Assembly (NCBI GenBank): GCA_016873095.1
Contig: VGYC01000026.1
Span: 1-52,436, forward strand
DNA from: Planctomycetota bacterium
GTDB taxonomy: Bacteria; Planctomycetota; Planctomycetia; Gemmatales; Gemmataceae
DNA length: 52,436 nt
Reading direction: 5' to 3'
A program made the position numbers and the translations under genes. The first letter of the stretch is position 1. Every line of letters starts with the position of its first letter. Shown here in pieces: positions 39,441 through 48,763 of this stretch. The notes below the pieces were generated by a model, which was given only the letters and a program-made list of their open reading frames with translations, searched no databases and was not told where the DNA came from.

Positions 39441-40655
39441 TCAACGACTATCGGCCTGGGCGAGCCGTCCCACATAGTCACTCAGCATATCCATTTGCTT
39501 GAAGAAGTCGTGTTCCTCGACACCCATCGGGTTCTTGAAGAAGCAGGCGAGGTGCTTGAGGACGCCAGTCTCACCGCGCTGCTGGGAAAGGAGGGCCAGC
39601 CGGGCCAGATCGAGCACCAGCGGGGCGGCCAGGAGCGAATCGCAGCCCTGCCAGGTAAACTGCATGGTCATCTTGACGCCCAGGAAACCCTTGAAGTGGA
39701 TGTGGTCCCAGGCCGTCTTCCAGTCGTCGAGCGATTCGATGTACTCGATGGAGACGTGCGTCTGCGGCTTGTAGCCGAGGATGCGCGTCAGCACCTGGTC
39801 CTTGGTGCGGACCTTCGATTCTTTGTTGGCGGGATCGTCGAGGACGAGGCCATCGCGGTTGCCGAAGATATTGTGGCCGACCCAGCTGAGCACGCGAAAG
39901 TTGCGGTGAGCGAACATGGGGCCGAGGACGGTCTTGAGGAGCGTCTCGCCGGTCTTGCCGTCCTTGCCGCCGCATACTGTCTTGCGTTCCTGGGCCAGCT
40001 CAAGCGCGGCCGGGAAGGAGGCGCCCAGCGACGGCGTGAAGTTGATGTAAGGCCAGCCGAGATCGAGCGCCGCCCAGGCGTAGAGCGCGCTGGCCGGCAG
40101 CGCTGCTTGCCGTTTCTCCAGCGCTGCCGAAATTTTCGCCAGACTCGAGTGCGAATCATCGATGGGAAACGGCGGCTCGGTCGAGGCGACGTTGATGACG
40201 ACGACCTGATCGAGCTTGTGAGCTGCGCGAAATTCGCGCAGATCTTTCTGGATGCGTTCGATGGCCTGACGCGGGCTGTCGGCGCGCTGGGCCTCAGGGA
40301 GATCGGCCAGCCGGCTGATGGTTGGGCCGGCATTGCATACGCTGCCGGCGCGGATGTTGGCCGCCCACGACTCCAGGTCCGGCCGGCATGCTTCGATCAT
40401 TTCCGGCTCAAAGACGTTGGAACGCTGGCGCAGTTCGCGTACCGTTTCAAGGAACGAAGCGCGGCGAATGTCGTGGCCGCCGACGACAAATTGTTCCGGG
40501 CCGGCCAGGTCCAGTGGCTCGAACAGGGGCAACGCCGTGACCAGACCGCTCGCGTCGATCCGCCCGCGGCGCAGTGCAGCCAGGCCAAGCACCGCGGTGG
40601 ATCCCACCCCGCCGCAGGCGCCGATCAGCCAGATTCCCAACCGACGTTCAGTCAT
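39441..40655 (-). CDS. inositol-3-phosphate synthase (MIPS) family protein
   Basis: Converts glucose 6-phosphate to inositol 1-phosphate with NAD as a cofactor. 404 residues from the ATG at 40655 (an upstream start at 40685 is not needed). The N-terminal dinucleotide-binding motif is LIGACGGVGSTAVLGL; other conserved segments are NVASTEPP, YINFTPSLG, GGKDGKTGETLLKTVL, VLSWVGHNIFGNRDGLVL, and DHIHFKGFLG. These match the bacterial/archaeal MIPS group. Inositol phosphate would supply phosphatidylinositol-type lipids or compatible solutes; neither is shown here. Downstream is a Cys-rich protein gene; the upstream neighbour at 40770 starts its own unit. Confidence 0.9.
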   Translation of the reverse strand: MTERRLGIWLIGACGGVGSTAVLGLAALRRGRIDASGLVTALPLFEPLDLAGPEQFVVGGHDIRRASFLETVRELRQRSNVFEPEMIEACRPDLESWAANIRAGSVCNAGPTISRLADLPEAQRADSPRQAIERIQKDLREFRAAHKLDQVVVINVASTEPPFPIDDSHSSLAKISAALEKRQAALPASALYAWAALDLGWPYINFTPSLGASFPAALELAQERKTVCGGKDGKTGETLLKTVLGPMFAHRNFRVLSWVGHNIFGNRDGLVLDDPANKESKVRTKDQVLTRILGYKPQTHVSIEYIESLDDWKTAWDHIHFKGFLGVKMTMQFTWQGCDSLLAAPLVLDLARLALLSQQRGETGVLKHLACFFKNPMGVEEHDFFKQMDMLSDYVGRLAQADSR

Positions 40656-40769
40656 GGCAACTCCACGCGTCCCCGCTCGATGCACTTTCGATGCCAGGGC
40701 CGAACGATTCTCGGCCAGGCATTGCTGAATTCATTCTAATCTATGTGGCCTGTTCCCGAGCGGCGAAAG

Positions 40770-42701
40770 CTATGCCGAGCGCCGCTTGCGCAGCTTTTCC
40801 AGATGAGGCACGGTCGCGAAGGGCTGGGCGAGCGCCTCGATGGTCTCGCCGAGCTGCTGAATGTCGGTGGCGTGCATGCGGCCCAGCTTCTTGGCGTGAC
40901 CGAGGACGAGATAGCCGATCATCTCGGGATTCAACTCCATGAGCCGGCAACAGGTGGCATCAACGGCAAGGAGGTCGCAGCCCATGATGACGGCGCCGAA
41001 GGGCCTGGCCGTGCCGTTGAGCGGGCCGTCCCCTTCCATGCCGACGATGCCGTCGACGATGGCCAGCTCGGGCGTCCGTGTCAAGGCGATGTCCACGATG
41101 CTGTTGTCGATGCCGCGCCAATGGAGCTCGTTCTTCGGCCAGCCGTAGCAGATGCCCGGCAGCGTGCCGAACAGGTTCTTGAGCGACAGCGTCGCGCCGG
41201 CCCAGTGATGCGTCTTCAGCTTGGGCAGCGAGATCAGCACCTCCGCTTCGGCGACGGTCCTGGCCAGGAAAAGGTAGTCAAGTCCGGTGAGCCGGCCCAG
41301 GTTCGGCGATTTCACCGGGACATCGTGGTTGAGATCGACAAAGCGGACGCCGTGCTGCTTGAGCACGTCGCCCAGGCCGCTCTCATCGACGAGGTATTCG
41401 ACGTTGCGCCAGTGGCCCGGCCCCTCGGCGACGACGATCTCGGCCGCTCCCTCCTGCTTGCACAGCTCGATGACGGCCGAGACAAAACGCGGATCGGTGT
41501 TGATGACCTTGTCGCGATGAAACTCTACCAGGTTCGGCTTCAGGACGACGCGCTTGCCTTGCAAGGGAACATGAGCGCGAAAGTACTCGAACTGGCCACG
41601 CAGCACGCTGACAAGCTGATCGTCGTAGCTGGGAGCGCGGGCGATGTGCACGCCGGAGAAGGCGGGTGGCGGGCGTAGCTGGCCGACAGCCTTCACCGCC
41701 AGGCCGCGGAACCAGCGACCCAATCGCTGCGTCCAGCCAGGCCGAACGGCGGCCGGCAGCGGCGGCTCAGTTGCCGGCGATGCGCTGCCCAGCGCTCCGC
41801 CCGTGAGCCGGAATGGATTGCGCTGCCCGACAGGCAACGCCAGCGCTGTCAGTGCCAGCCGTAACGGGGCCGGCTGCACCCAGTTCAGGGCCGCCCGGTG
41901 GTCCAGGGCGGCGGCGATGGCTGCATCGAACTGCGGCAGCGCGGCGGCGACTTCCGGGCGCTCCCGGTAGGCATCGAGCGTTAGCTTTATCCAGCACAGG
42001 TTCTCGACATCCTGACATGTCGCCTGGCCGAGGAGATAGCGAAGCGCGGCGTTGATGCGCGGATGTTCGATGCCTTGCACGGCGAGCAACATGAGACAGG
42101 TCGGCACGGGAATCGGGTCCGTCATGCGGCCGAGGACGCGGCGGTTGCCGTAGTTGATGCCACCCTCGTCCATTGCCCGGTCGAGCAGCAGCCGCAGCCC
42201 CTCGGCCACGCGCGGATGGTCGCCCCGTCCCGCCCGGCGCAGGGCGATGCATGCCCAGGCCGTCGGCTCGACCCAGGAGAAATTGCCTTGGCCCCACGGC
42301 CAGCCGACCAGCTTCAGGTCGATGTCGTGCAACTCGCCCTGCTCGGTGGTTTCCGGCAACCGGCCGCGCAGCGCGAGCAACCGGTCCACCGCCACTGACA
42401 GGGCGGCGTCATCGACGCCCAGGACAGACTTGACGAAGACGACAATGGCGGTAGGCCAGATGGCCTCTTCGCGGCCATTGGCCAGCCGATACATGCCGTC
42501 GCTGCCGCGACAGCGCTCGAGCGCATCGCAGCCACTGGCGATGAACTTCTTGTTCGTGTCCGGATCGCCGACCAGTGCCAGGAGCGCCAGGCAGGTCGGC
42601 TCTAGCTGCGCCGGCTGGCCTGGAGCGTAACCCCAGCCTCCGTCAGGGGTTATGAGGTCAATCAACTCTGACGTCTGCGATGACTGCTTCACAGCGCGCA
42701 T
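40770..42701 (-). CDS. alpha/alpha-toroid domain fused to DUF362 protein
   Basis: About 643 residues from the ATG at 42701 (42728 and 42803 are alternatives). N-terminal half (about 15-310): toroid-type repeats of the prenyltransferase/squalene cyclase class (LITPDGGWGYAPGQ, LERCRGSDGMYRL, WVEPTAWACIALRRAG, LLDRAMDEGGINYGN), without a DxDD motif. C-terminal half (about 350-640): DUF362 with VVLKPNLVEFHRD, INTDPRFVSAVIELCKQEGA, ISLPKLKTHHWAGATLSLKNLFG, ALTRTPELAIVDGIVGMEGDGP and MGCDLLAVDATCCRL. DUF362 proteins are found near iron-sulfur and redox proteins; here the ferredoxin half that some carry is absent. Cytoplasmic, as no signal is seen. Fusion is unusual; role not known. Confidence 0.78.
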   Translation of the reverse strand: MRAVKQSSQTSELIDLITPDGGWGYAPGQPAQLEPTCLALLALVGDPDTNKKFIASGCDALERCRGSDGMYRLANGREEAIWPTAIVVFVKSVLGVDDAALSVAVDRLLALRGRLPETTEQGELHDIDLKLVGWPWGQGNFSWVEPTAWACIALRRAGRGDHPRVAEGLRLLLDRAMDEGGINYGNRRVLGRMTDPIPVPTCLMLLAVQGIEHPRINAALRYLLGQATCQDVENLCWIKLTLDAYRERPEVAAALPQFDAAIAAALDHRAALNWVQPAPLRLALTALALPVGQRNPFRLTGGALGSASPATEPPLPAAVRPGWTQRLGRWFRGLAVKAVGQLRPPPAFSGVHIARAPSYDDQLVSVLRGQFEYFRAHVPLQGKRVVLKPNLVEFHRDKVINTDPRFVSAVIELCKQEGAAEIVVAEGPGHWRNVEYLVDESGLGDVLKQHGVRFVDLNHDVPVKSPNLGRLTGLDYLFLARTVAEAEVLISLPKLKTHHWAGATLSLKNLFGTLPGICYGWPKNELHWRGIDNSIVDIALTRTPELAIVDGIVGMEGDGPLNGTARPFGAVIMGCDLLAVDATCCRLMELNPEMIGYLVLGHAKKLGRMHATDIQQLGETIEALAQPFATVPHLEKLRKRRSA

Positions 42702-42873
42702 TTCTCCACTGGATCGCCGGTGTCCCATGGAGAGTCTACCCCAAGAACGTGATTTTGTCGAAGCGGACGTGCGCGGCCATTCTCCGGCCGGGCCTTGTCG
42801 CAACTGGCAAATGCCGCGGAAAACGATATGTTTCCCCGATCAACCAGACGCGCGTCTTAGAGGAGGGTAGCCG

Positions 42874-45800
42874 GTGGCTCGCATCGTTTGCCAGGTCTTG
42901 CAGCGGCCCGATCGCGTCACGTTCATCTGGTCGGAAGGCAAGGCATCGTTTCCTCCCTATCATCTGCGCGGCGGCGAGGCGGCGGCATTGCAGCGGCTGG
43001 CGGCGCAGGCGCGGTCTCAGCTGGCAGCCGCGGCCTCGCAAGGCAACGCGGGCCTGGCTTCTCTGCAGAGCACTGGACGAGATCTGTTTCACGCCATCTT
43101 TCCCGAACAAGCCGCCGAGATCCGCGACTGGTATCTGGGACTGGAGCGCGCGGGCGCCGTCGAGTCGCTGGAGATCGCCAGCGACGTCCCCGGCCTGGCG
43201 CCCTGGAATGTCGTGTGCTCGGACCAGGGCGAGCCGTGGGGCAATGCCTTCGCGCTGGCGGCCGGCCGGCGCGTGAATGCCTGGCGGCAGGTTGGCTTGC
43301 TCGATCAGCCCAGTGTGATGCTGGTCGTCGATCCGCGATTGGAAGAGATGCTGCCCGAGGCGGAGAGGGCGCGGCTCAATGACTTCGCCGCCAAGCATGA
43401 CGTCGAGACGGTCCGCTCGAAGCTGCAGCTCGCATCGTCGCTGGGCGCGCAGCTTCCGGAAGTGCTGTATTTTCTTGGCCGCGTCAGCGAGCGGGGATTG
43501 CTGCTGGGCACGGAGGTGCTGTCTCTGGCGGAACTGCGAAACCTGCTCGACGAGGGCAATGGCGACGCGGCGGGCACGCTGATCTTCGTCAATGCCTGCC
43601 GCGCCGATGAAACGGCGCCGGATGAGTCTTTCGCGGCGCTGCTTCGCCCGCTGGGCGATGGACTGATCGCCGCCGAGCAGCCGGCGCCCGCCGTGGAGGC
43701 GAACCAGTTCGGCTTGACGTTTATGAGCCGCTTCGTCCTGGAGGGAGAACCGCTCGCCAGGGCGCTGCAGCAAGCACGGCTGGCCGTGGGCGTGACCGGC
43801 TTGCTGTACTCGGCGTTCTGCCCCGGAAGTCTGCGCGTTGCAATCGGCGAGCAAGACGACGATTCGGGGCTCGTTGCACCGGCACCGCTGCCGCTGCCGG
43901 AATCGCCCTATCGACCGCTGTCGCCGTACGACCGCGAGGAGCAGCCGCTGTTCAGCGGCCGCGACCAGGATATTGCCGAGTTCGCCGAGTTGCTGGATCG
44001 TCCGGAAACGCGGCTGGCACTGGTACACGGCGCCAGCGGCGTGGGCAAGTCATCGTTCCTCCGCGCCGGCGTGCTGCCCTACCTGGAAGACTGGTCGATC
44101 GGCTTCCAGGCGTTGCGTGACCGGAGCGACGAGGAAGCGGCGGCCGCCGAGGCGGAATATCCGGTGGTGTCGATCCGCGCCTCGCAGGACCTGGCCGGCC
44201 AGATCGCGGAGGCGCTGTGCGCATACTGTGACAGGCCGTTGACATTCGCCACGCCGGTCGGGACCACGGCCAGAGTGGACTTGCCGGCGTTGCTGCGCGG
44301 CGGCGTGTTCGAGGTTCCCGGAATGTCGGAGGCGATACAGGCGATGCCGCCCGACGGCGTGACCGCAGCCCCGCCTTCCGTCGCGGCGCCGCCCCCATTG
44401 CCCGAGTTGCCGGACAAGGTGTCGGCCTCCGAACTATGGTCGGCCATGCAGAACGACACCGGCCTGCTGGCGCGTCTGCTCGCCGCCCTGACCGATCGGT
44501 TGCCGCATGAACTCATCATCCTCATCGAGCAGGGGGAGGAACTGTTCACGCAGGCGAGCAAGCCGCTGGAGCGGCGGCGCCGGCGGCTGGCCTTGCAAAT
44601 GCTCGCCCGCTTCACCGAGGTAGCGAGCCAGTGCAAGATCATTCTCTCGCTGCGCACGGAGTTTCTTGGCCAGTTGCTCGAGGACTTTCCCAGGGATGAG
44701 AAGCTTGCCTCGTACCTGCTGGAGGACCTGGACGACGACGAGATCGTCTCCGCCATGCAGTTGCCGACCTCGAGCGACCCGGTTCCGTTCACCGATGAGG
44801 TGCCGCAAGCGAAGTATCGATTCGTGTTCGAGCAGGGAGTGGTCCGCGAGATCGTCCGCGAAACGCATGGCTCGATCGATCGCCGCGGCAGCATGCTCCC
44901 CACGGTTCAGGCCGTGTGCGCGTTGCTGCACGGCATGAGCATCGAGCGTAGCGACCGTGTCATCCGCGCGGGAGACCTGCAATATCTGCTGAAGCGCGGC
45001 AAGGGCTTATTTGGATTGTCCGCATACAGCGAGCGCATGCTTGAAAAAATCCTGCCCAGCGCGGGAGACCGCCGCGCTTTCAAGGCGATGGGTGAGCAGT
45101 TCATCCAGCGGCACTCGGATGGCAGCGTCGGGCGGCGACTCGTTCCCGTTCGCGAACTGCAGACAGCATGGAAGGGCTACACGCCTCTCAATGATGTACT
45201 GGATGGCGCGGCAGTTCCTGGAGGCTTGCTGGAAATCAATACGCTCCTCGTGGGTGGCAAGGAAGAGACCTATGTGTCGCTGGCGCAGGACGGACTGGCC
45301 CAGGTTGCAGCCGGCTGGGCGGAGGAAGGCAAACGACAGAAGGCGGTGCGCGGTCGTACCAGCGACCTGCTGTGGATCTTCATTCCGCTGGTGTTCCTGG
45401 CGGGCGCGGTGGCCTTTTTCTTCGCGAGGCAGACCGGCGGGGCCGGGCCGGACGAAGGAGCGCTTTCCAGCGAGTTGCAGCGCCTGGTCAAGCAGCAGAA
45501 AGCCGCAACCGAGGAGATGCTCGCCTTTCCGATCTTTGTCGGCCGCGTCGGTCTCGCCGACCAGGCCCTGCGTGCCGGCAACGCCTTGCGTGCTCGCCAG
45601 TTTCTTCTGGGTCAGGCGGCCAAGCAGCGCGGCTTTGAGTGGTACTACCTGTGGAAGAATTGCCAGCCGCAGACACACGACCTCCTTGGCCATCTCGGCA
45701 CCATCGAGAGCGTGGCGCTGGCGCCGGACGGCGTGCTGGCGGCATCCGCCAGCGTCGATGGCACGGTGCGTGCCTGGAACGCCGCGACCGGCAAGATCCT

Positions 45801-47556
45801 GGCGACGTACCTGGGCCACGGCAGTCCCGTCTTCGCGGTGGCGATCGCCGCCGACGGCAAGACCATCGCCTCGGGCGCCGGCGACGGCAAGATTCACATG
45901 TGGGAGGTCAGCAGCCTGAAGGAACATGCGCTGGTGAGCAAGGCGGGCAAGGTGCTGGGCGGCCACAAGGGGCCGGTGCTGTCGCTGGCGTTCGCTCCCA
46001 GGGACAACGTGCTGGCCTCGGGCGGCGCGGACAAGCTGGCCATCGTCTGGGATCTGGCGAAGGACGACAAGAAGGTTTTCAAGGACCAGGGTGGCGCCAT
46101 CCAGGCGGTTGCCTTCGCGCCCGACGGCAAGACTCTTGCGGTCGCCGGGACGGATGGGCCGGTCGGCCTCTGGGACATCGCTGCCGCCAAGAAGCGGCAC
46201 GAGATGAAGGGACACGGCGGGGCGGTGTTCGCGCTGGCCTTTTCCCCTGACGGCAAGAATCTGGCCAGCGGCGGCATCGAGCTGCGCGAGAGCGTTGACA
46301 TCGGCGCCATCCGCATCTGGGACCCGGAGACGGGCAAGCCCGTCGCCGGCAGCGAGGGGCCAATGCCGAGGATGCGTCATTCCCAGGGGGCGTTCACACT
46401 TGGCTATGCGGCGGATGGGCAGACATTGCTGAGCGGCGGCAAGGACAACCTGATCCGCCTCTGGGACCCCGCCAGTGGCGCGCTCAAGGCAGCCATTGCC
46501 GGCCACCTTGGCTGGATCCGCAGCCTGGCCAGCAGGGGGCACACCATCGTCACCGGCAGCTTCGACCAGTCGGCGCGCGTCTGGGATGCACGCCATTACC
46601 AGAATCCCGCCGTGCTCGAAGGACACAAGGATTGGGTCTGCGCCGTTGCCTTTTCGGAAGACGATCGGCTGCTGGCCTCCGGCAGTCGCGACGGCACGGT
46701 CAAGCTCTGGGACCCGGCCAGCGGGCAGGCAATCGCGACGCTGGACATGGGCGCACCGGTGCAGTCCGTTGCATTCACGCCGGGCAAGGGCGTCACGCGC
46801 CTGGCCGCCGGCACCTGGGCGGACGCCGGCAAGAGCGAGGTGCGCATCTGGGACGTGGAAAGCGTCAAGGGACAGTGGAAGACGAAGGAACTGCATCGCT
46901 TCAAGGAACTCAAGGGCATTGCCGCCGTGGCATTCTCCGCCGACGCTGCAACGCTGGCGGCCGGCGGCGAGGACCGCACCATCCGCATCTGGGATGGCGC
47001 CAGCGGCAAGCCGGGCACGATCATCAAGGGACATCCGGGAACGATCCGTTGCCTGGCGTTCGCGCCGGAAAACGACACACTCGCATCCGGCGGCGAGGAT
47101 CGCTTGCTGATCTTCTGGGACTGGAAGTCGGGCAAGCCGGTCACGGCGCCGATCCCCGCCCACAATGCCGCCGTCACCGCGCTGAGCTTTTTCACAGCGG
47201 GCCCGGGAACGACCGTGCTCGCCAGCGCCGGCGACGACCAGGGCATCGACCTGTGGAAGATGGATGAACCGAAGCAGAAACACCGCGGCACATTTCGCGG
47301 ACACAGCGGTGGACTGCTGGCACTTGCAGCCAGTCCGCGCGGCGACATCATCGCCTCGGCCGGCTGGGACACGACGATCAAGCTGTGGACGGCTCTGAGG
47401 CCCGGCAGCGAAGAGCGCTTCACCTTCACGGGCCATACCGGCCCGGTGCGCGGCCTGGCCTTTTCGGGCAACGCCCGCATCCTCGCCTCGGGCAGCCACG
47501 ACCGCACCATCCGCCTGTGGCACGCCGCGGCGCCGCCGCGACAGAAACATGAGTGA
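42874..47556 (+). CDS. CHAT-like domain, STAND NTPase and double WD40 propeller protein
   Basis: 1560 residues. About 70-325: CHAT (caspase-like) fold, with LAPWNVVCSD, PEVLYFLG and FVNACRADE holding the expected catalytic Cys (Cys242); the partner His, normally in a GHG-type motif near residue 203, is Arg (YFLGRVSERG). About 350-720: a STAND-type NTPase starting LFSGRDQDI, Walker A GASGVGKS (386-393), and a probable Walker B LIILIEQGEEL. About 830-855: one transmembrane helix (WIFIPLVFLAGAVAFFFA). About 930-1555: 14 WD40 repeats, room for two seven-bladed propellers, e.g. SASVDGTVRAWN, SGSRDGTVKLWD, SGSHDRTIRLW. Known: such CHAT/STAND/WD40 architectures are associated with signalling and bacterial conflict or programmed death systems. 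Because the His is missing, protease activity is doubtful. A small gene overlaps its 3' end. Confidence 0.85.
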   Translation: MARIVCQVLQRPDRVTFIWSEGKASFPPYHLRGGEAAALQRLAAQARSQLAAAASQGNAGLASLQSTGRDLFHAIFPEQAAEIRDWYLGLERAGAVESLEIASDVPGLAPWNVVCSDQGEPWGNAFALAAGRRVNAWRQVGLLDQPSVMLVVDPRLEEMLPEAERARLNDFAAKHDVETVRSKLQLASSLGAQLPEVLYFLGRVSERGLLLGTEVLSLAELRNLLDEGNGDAAGTLIFVNACRADETAPDESFAALLRPLGDGLIAAEQPAPAVEANQFGLTFMSRFVLEGEPLARALQQARLAVGVTGLLYSAFCPGSLRVAIGEQDDDSGLVAPAPLPLPESPYRPLSPYDREEQPLFSGRDQDIAEFAELLDRPETRLALVHGASGVGKSSFLRAGVLPYLEDWSIGFQALRDRSDEEAAAAEAEYPVVSIRASQDLAGQIAEALCAYCDRPLTFATPVGTTARVDLPALLRGGVFEVPGMSEAIQAMPPDGVTAAPPSVAAPPPLPELPDKVSASELWSAMQNDTGLLARLLAALTDRLPHELIILIEQGEELFTQASKPLERRRRRLALQMLARFTEVASQCKIILSLRTEFLGQLLEDFPRDEKLASYLLEDLDDDEIVSAMQLPTSSDPVPFTDEVPQAKYRFVFEQGVVREIVRETHGSIDRRGSMLPTVQAVCALLHGMSIERSDRVIRAGDLQYLLKRGKGLFGLSAYSERMLEKILPSAGDRRAFKAMGEQFIQRHSDGSVGRRLVPVRELQTAWKGYTPLNDVLDGAAVPGGLLEINTLLVGGKEETYVSLAQDGLAQVAAGWAEEGKRQKAVRGRTSDLLWIFIPLVFLAGAVAFFFARQTGGAGPDEGALSSELQRLVKQQKAATEEMLAFPIFVGRVGLADQALRAGNALRARQFLLGQAAKQRGFEWYYLWKNCQPQTHDLLGHLGTIESVALAPDGVLAASASVDGTVRAWNAATGKILATYLGHGSPVFAVAIAADGKTIASGAGDGKIHMWEVSSLKEHALVSKAGKVLGGHKGPVLSLAFAPRDNVLASGGADKLAIVWDLAKDDKKVFKDQGGAIQAVAFAPDGKTLAVAGTDGPVGLWDIAAAKKRHEMKGHGGAVFALAFSPDGKNLASGGIELRESVDIGAIRIWDPETGKPVAGSEGPMPRMRHSQGAFTLGYAADGQTLLSGGKDNLIRLWDPASGALKAAIAGHLGWIRSLASRGHTIVTGSFDQSARVWDARHYQNPAVLEGHKDWVCAVAFSEDDRLLASGSRDGTVKLWDPASGQAIATLDMGAPVQSVAFTPGKGVTRLAAGTWADAGKSEVRIWDVESVKGQWKTKELHRFKELKGIAAVAFSADAATLAAGGEDRTIRIWDGASGKPGTIIKGHPGTIRCLAFAPENDTLASGGEDRLLIFWDWKSGKPVTAPIPAHNAAVTALSFFTAGPGTTVLASAGDDQGIDLWKMDEPKQKHRGTFRGHSGGLLALAASPRGDIIASAGWDTTIKLWTALRPGSEERFTFTGHTGPVRGLAFSGNARILASGSHDRTIRLWHAAAPPRQKHE

Positions 47557-47737
47557 GGCCCAGGCGGGTCGAGAGCGTCAGCCACCGGAGGATACGCCCG
47601 TGACACAACAAGACTGGTTGCACAGTGAAGACCCGGCGGCGATGTTTGCCTTCCTGAGCCTGCGAGCGCGCGTCGCTGAACTCAAGCTTTGCTGCGAGTT
47701 CAATGGAGCCGATCTGGATCGACAAGCGCAAGCCTGA
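47549..47737 (+). CDS. possible 62-residue protein overlapping the STAND gene 3' end
   Basis: The ATG lies 8 bases before the end of the STAND/WD40 gene (ATGAGTGA), so translation could be coupled. The middle, TQQDWLHSEDPAAMFAFLSLRA, resembles the opening of small planctomycete proteins in the TIGR02996 style (xxEWLxxxDPxxMLxFL), but the rest is short and the expected core is missing. A second frame from 47703 gives a 29-residue product. It may be a truncated or frameshifted remnant. The gap 47738-47873 otherwise holds nothing recognised. Confidence 0.4.
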   Translation: MSEAQAGRERQPPEDTPVTQQDWLHSEDPAAMFAFLSLRARVAELKLCCEFNGADLDRQAQA

Positions 47738-47873
47738 CGAAGTTGCCGGCATCATTCGCGAGCATGTTGATCCTTTCGGCAAGCGCAGTTGATGAGCGGC
47801 GCCGGCTGCGGCACACGGTCATAGATTGATGAAACGACAACGATAGCAACCCTGTCCCACCTGGAGATTCAAC

Positions 47874-48749
47874 GTGCGTCGATTGCCTGCGCCTGCTCTG
47901 CATATCATTGGCCTGTCCGCGGCGTTGTTCCTGTGTGGCTGCAAGAAGGACGCGCCGCCGCCGACGGATCCGGTCGACGGCAACCTGGAACTGTTGCTGC
48001 CCAGGAGCGAGCATCACAAGGACTACACGCCGCCACGCATGACCAGGCTCACCGTGGATGGCAAGGACTTCACCGAACCGCTGGAAACGCGGCGCCGGCT
48101 TTCGGTCGAGCCCGGGGAGAACGACAGCGTCAAGGTCGTGTATAGCTTCTGGGCCACCTCGTACACGAACATCATTCGCACGCGCGTGGTGAAGTTGCAG
48201 AAGGGCAAGCGCGTCGAGGCCGACCTGACCAGGGAAGATGCCGCCTTTCCCGACGAGATCAAGCCGATCTACTATCCCACTCCCTATTCGGTGGTGCAGA
48301 AGATGTGCGAGCTCGGCAAGGTCGGCAAGGGGGACGTGGTCTACGACATCGGCTGCGGCGACGGCCGGCTCGTGGTGATGGCCATCGAAAAGTTCCACGC
48401 CAAACGCGGCGTCGGCCGCGACATCAATGCCGATCTCATCAAGGAATGCCAGGCGAATGCCAAGAAGGCCGGCGTTGCCGACCGCGCCGAGTTCCGCGTG
48501 GGCGACGCCCTCAAGATCAAGGATCTATCGGAGGCTTCCGTCGTGCTGCTTTACCTCGGCGAGCACCTCAACGAGAAGCTGCGGCCAATCTTGCAGAAGA
48601 CCCTGAAACCAGGCTCGCGCGTCCTGTCCCACCGCTTCAAGATCGGCGACTGGAAACCGGAGGAAACCGTCAAGTTCACCGCCAAGGGCAACGAAGGCCA
48701 GGACGAGGAGTATGTCGTCCACCGCTGGACGATCAAGGCGGCCAAGTAG
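47874..48749 (+). CDS. lipoprotein-type protein with TIGR03000-like domain and SAM methyltransferase domain
   Basis: 291 residues from a GTG with GGAG 7 bases upstream. A lipoprotein signal ends in LFLCGC (lipobox), suggesting membrane anchoring outside the cytoplasm. About 45-120: a beta-rich segment TVDGKDFTEPLETRRRLSV... ending VVKLQKGKRVEADLTRE, similar to planctomycete TIGR03000/PEGA-like repeats. About 128-290: class I methyltransferase with motif I VVYDIGCGDGRLVV, a GRDINADLI acidic loop and VGDALKI. The fold and motif are clear, but SAM is normally cytoplasmic, so an exported enzyme would be odd (see findings). Alternatively the signal is not used. The DcuC-like gene follows 14 bases later, probably the same operon. 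Confidence 0.8.
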   Translation: MRRLPAPALHIIGLSAALFLCGCKKDAPPPTDPVDGNLELLLPRSEHHKDYTPPRMTRLTVDGKDFTEPLETRRRLSVEPGENDSVKVVYSFWATSYTNIIRTRVVKLQKGKRVEADLTREDAAFPDEIKPIYYPTPYSVVQKMCELGKVGKGDVVYDIGCGDGRLVVMAIEKFHAKRGVGRDINADLIKECQANAKKAGVADRAEFRVGDALKIKDLSEASVVLLYLGEHLNEKLRPILQKTLKPGSRVLSHRFKIGDWKPEETVKFTAKGNEGQDEEYVVHRWTIKAAK

Positions 48750-48763
48750 GGCAGGGCGGCTGA

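Noticed and set aside
45007-47550. 847-codon frame opposite the WD40 region.
   Set aside because: Shadow of repeated WD40 codons; no domain recognised.
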